This document shows, piece by piece, positions 61,651 to 64,000 of a stretch of DNA of 64,000 bases. The stretch comes from an uncultured Pelagibacteraceae bacterium (lineage in GTDB: Bacteria; Pseudomonadota; Alphaproteobacteria; Pelagibacterales; Pelagibacteraceae). The notes beneath the pieces were generated by a model. It was given only the letters and a program-made list of their open reading frames with translations. It had not been told where the DNA came from and did not search any database. Every line of letters starts with the position of its first letter. The stretch's first letter is position 1. A program made the translations under genes and the position numbers. Location of the stretch: contig CACJRK010000001.1 of assembly GCA_902595795.1 (NCBI GenBank), positions 1-64,000 of the forward strand. The letters are read 5' to 3'.

Positions 61651-64000
61651 GTGGAAAGATATAATTTTAAAATAATTGAAAAAAAGTGGCAGGATAGATG
61701 GGAAAAAAATAATACTTTTTCCACCAGCATTCATAAAAATAAAAAAAAATTTTACTGCTTAGAAATGTTTCCTTACCCATCTGGAAAGATACATATGGGT
61801 CATGTTAGAAACTACACAATAGGAGATGTATTAGCTAGATTTAAAACACTACAAAATTATAATGTTTTACATCCTATGGGTTGGGACTCCTTTGGTATGC
61901 CTGCCGAAAATGCTGCAAGACAAAATAACTTAGATCCAAAGGCTTGGACTGAAAAAAATATTTTAGTAATGAAAAATCAACTCAAGAAATTAGGTCTATC
62001 AATTGATTGGAGTAAAGAAATTTCTACTTGTTCACCAGAATATTATAAACATCAACAAGAATTTTTTTTAGAACTATACGACAAAGATTTAGTTTATAGA
62101 AAAGAAAATTATGTTAACTGGGACCCTGTTGATCAAACAGTTTTAGCTAATGAACAAGTTATTGATGGAAAAGGATGGAGATCCGGAGCCACTGTAGAAA
62201 GAAAAAAATTAAACCAATGGTTTTTTAAAATTACAAAATTTTCAAAAGAACTGCTGGATAGTTTAGAAACTCTAAAAGATTGGCCAAATAAAGTAAAGAT
62301 AATGCAACAAAATTGGATAGGTCGATCTTACGGATGCGAAATAAAATTTAATATTGAGGCACAAAAAAAAATTAAAGAAATAAAGTGCTATACAACTAGA
62401 CCAGATACTTTGTTTGGGATGTCCTTTTTAGCACTCTCAATTGATCATCCAATTGCTAAGTTTTATGCCTCTAATCCTGAATTTATTAAATTCAAAAAAG
62501 AATGTTCAAAAACAGGTACCACTGAGGAATCTATAGCAGCTGCTGAGAAACTTGGTTTTAAAACTGATTTAATAGCAATTAATCCTTTAGATGAAACTTT
62601 AAAAGTTCCAGTTTATTTTGCAAACTTTGTACTAATGGACTATGGGTTAGGTGCTGTATTCGGATGTCCGGCACATGATCAAAGAGATTTAGACTTTGCA
62701 AAAAAATATAATTTATCAATTACACCTGTAGTAAGACCAGAAAAAGATAAGAATTTTTCAATTAATGATAAAGCTTATACAGATACAGGATATCTCTTTA
62801 ACTCTAAATTTTTAAATGACTTAAAAGTCCCGAGTGAATCAATCCCTAAGACTATTGAGTATTTAGAAAAAAAAAACATTGGACAAAAAAAAACTAATTA
62901 TAGATTAAAAGATTGGGGAATATCTCGTCAAAGATACTGGGGGTGCCCAATTCCTATTGCTTATGACAAAAATAACGAGCCAATTAAAATCCCTAAAAAT
63001 ATGCTTCCTGTAATGTTACCTGAAATAAAAAAATTTGAAAATTCTGGGAACCCCTTAGATCAGTTGACGGAATGGAAAAATATTTCAATTAATGGAAAAA
63101 AATATACGAGAGAAACTGATACACTAGATACTTTTGTTGATTCTTCATGGTATTTCCTGAGATTTTGCTCGGCAAATAAAACTAATTATGGTTTTGATGC
63201 TGAAGAAGTAAAATATTGGATGCCAGTTGATCAATACATTGGAGGAGTTGAGCACGCTATACTACATCTTTTATATTCAAGATTTTTTATGCAAGCTCTT
63301 TCCTATAAAAATAAAAATTTTACTATTAAAGAACCATTTAAGGGCTTGTTTACGCAAGGTATGGTTTGTCATGAAACCTATAAAGATAAAAATAATAACT
63401 GGATTAGTCCAGATGAAATAGTAGTTATAGATGGAAAAAAATTTCTAAAAGAAAATAACAATGAACATGTAAAAGTTGGACCATCTGAGTCTATGTCTAA
63501 ATCCAAAAGAAATACAGTAGATCCTGAAAAAATGATAGAGAAGTATGGTGCTGACTCAGTTAGACTTTTTATTTTATCAGACAGTCCTCCAGAAAAGGAT
63601 GTACAATGGTCTGATGAAGGTATGATTTCATCATATAAATTTATTCAAAAATTATGGATATTAAATCAAAAAATAATAGAAGAAATAAAGGCAAATCACC
63701 CATCAAATTCTGATAATTCAATTGATAAAATAACTAATGTATTTATTAAGAATGTAACCAATAATATAAATAATTTTTCATATAATAAAATCATCGCTAA
63801 TTTTTACGAGATGTATTCATCTTTAAATAAAGCAATTTCAAATAAATTGGAAAAAAATAAATTAATTAAAAATTATAAAAAAATTTTAATTACAATGAGT
63901 CCAGTTATACCGCACTTCTCAAAAGAATGTTTGGAATTAATCGGCGAAAAGGAGCAAATCCTATGGCCTGAAATTAACGAAAAAATATTGGTTGAAAATA
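61651..64000 (+). CDS. leuS: leucyl-tRNA synthetase, 3' truncated by window edge
   Basis: GTG start; [28 protein letters not shown] (HIGH), editing domain, SMSKSKRN (KMSKS); open through 64000. Confidence 0.96.
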   Translation, partial: MERYNFKIIEKKWQDRWEKNNTFSTSIHKNKKKFYCLEMFPYPSGKIHMGHVRNYTIGDVLARFKTLQNYNVLHPMGWDSFGMPAENAARQNNLDPKAWTEKNILVMKNQLKKLGLSIDWSKEISTCSPEYYKHQQEFFLELYDKDLVYRKENYVNWDPVDQTVLANEQVIDGKGWRSGATVERKKLNQWFFKITKFSKELLDSLETLKDWPNKVKIMQQNWIGRSYGCEIKFNIEAQKKIKEIKCYTTRPDTLFGMSFLALSIDHPIAKFYASNPEFIKFKKECSKTGTTEESIAAAEKLGFKTDLIAINPLDETLKVPVYFANFVLMDYGLGAVFGCPAHDQRDLDFAKKYNLSITPVVRPEKDKNFSINDKAYTDTGYLFNSKFLNDLKVPSESIPKTIEYLEKKNIGQKKTNYRLKDWGISRQRYWGCPIPIAYDKNNEPIKIPKNMLPVMLPEIKKFENSGNPLDQLTEWKNISINGKKYTRETDTLDTFVDSSWYFLRFCSANKTNYGFDAEEVKYWMPVDQYIGGVEHAILHLLYSRFFMQALSYKNKNFTIKEPFKGLFTQGMVCHETYKDKNNNWISPDEIVVIDGKKFLKENNNEHVKVGPSESMSKSKRNTVDPEKMIEKYGADSVRLFILSDSPPEKDVQWSDEGMISSYKFIQKLWILNQKIIEEIKANHPSNSDNSIDKITNVFIKNVTNNINNFSYNKIIANFYEMYSSLNKAISNKLEKNKLIKNYKKILITMSPVIPHFSKECLELIGEKEQILWPEINEKILVEN

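Noticed and set aside
63227-63421. ORF 63227-63421 (+)
   Set aside because: Alternate frame within leuS.

Overview
This 64 kb AT-rich, gene-dense window looks like core genome from a streamlined alphaproteobacterium, most consistent with SAR11/Pelagibacterales on gene content and protein style; I did not verify this by search. It carries about 60 housekeeping genes: dnaA-dnaN, mutM, ubiE-ubiB-coaBC-dut, fabA-fabB-fabI, pnp-rpsO-rbfA-infB-nusA-metK-lnt-ybeY-phoH-miaB-fur, trpS-murJ, maeB, grpE-dnaK-dnaJ-dapB-nth, a porin and a 5' partial leuS. There is one tRNA, tRNA-Leu(CAA). I saw no CRISPR array, prophage or transposon. Four short ORFs are missing from the supplied track: a 31-aa Lys-rich histone-tail-like peptide (72-167), an LptM-like lipoprotein between argH and lysA (8546-8677), a 55-aa membrane protein between dnaJ and dapB (53644-53811), and a 41-aa ArfA-like ribosome-rescue factor (57518-57643). 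The most interesting signals are: (1) the ArfA-like ORF; (2) a near-identical 20-bp PerR/Irr-type operator upstream of both a Fur/Irr-family regulator and rubrerythrin, next to a GlpC-like/DUF3501 cluster; (3) an apparent promoter plus intrinsic terminator inside the nusA leader, suggesting NusA autoregulation by attenuation; (4) a candidate oriC between dnaA and rpsT with three perfect 16-bp tandem repeats and a DnaA-box-like site; (5) an out-of-frame repeat-encoded uORF overlapping the pnp start; (6) divergent genes (YggS and ThiE-like) whose start codons share one ATGCAT palindrome.
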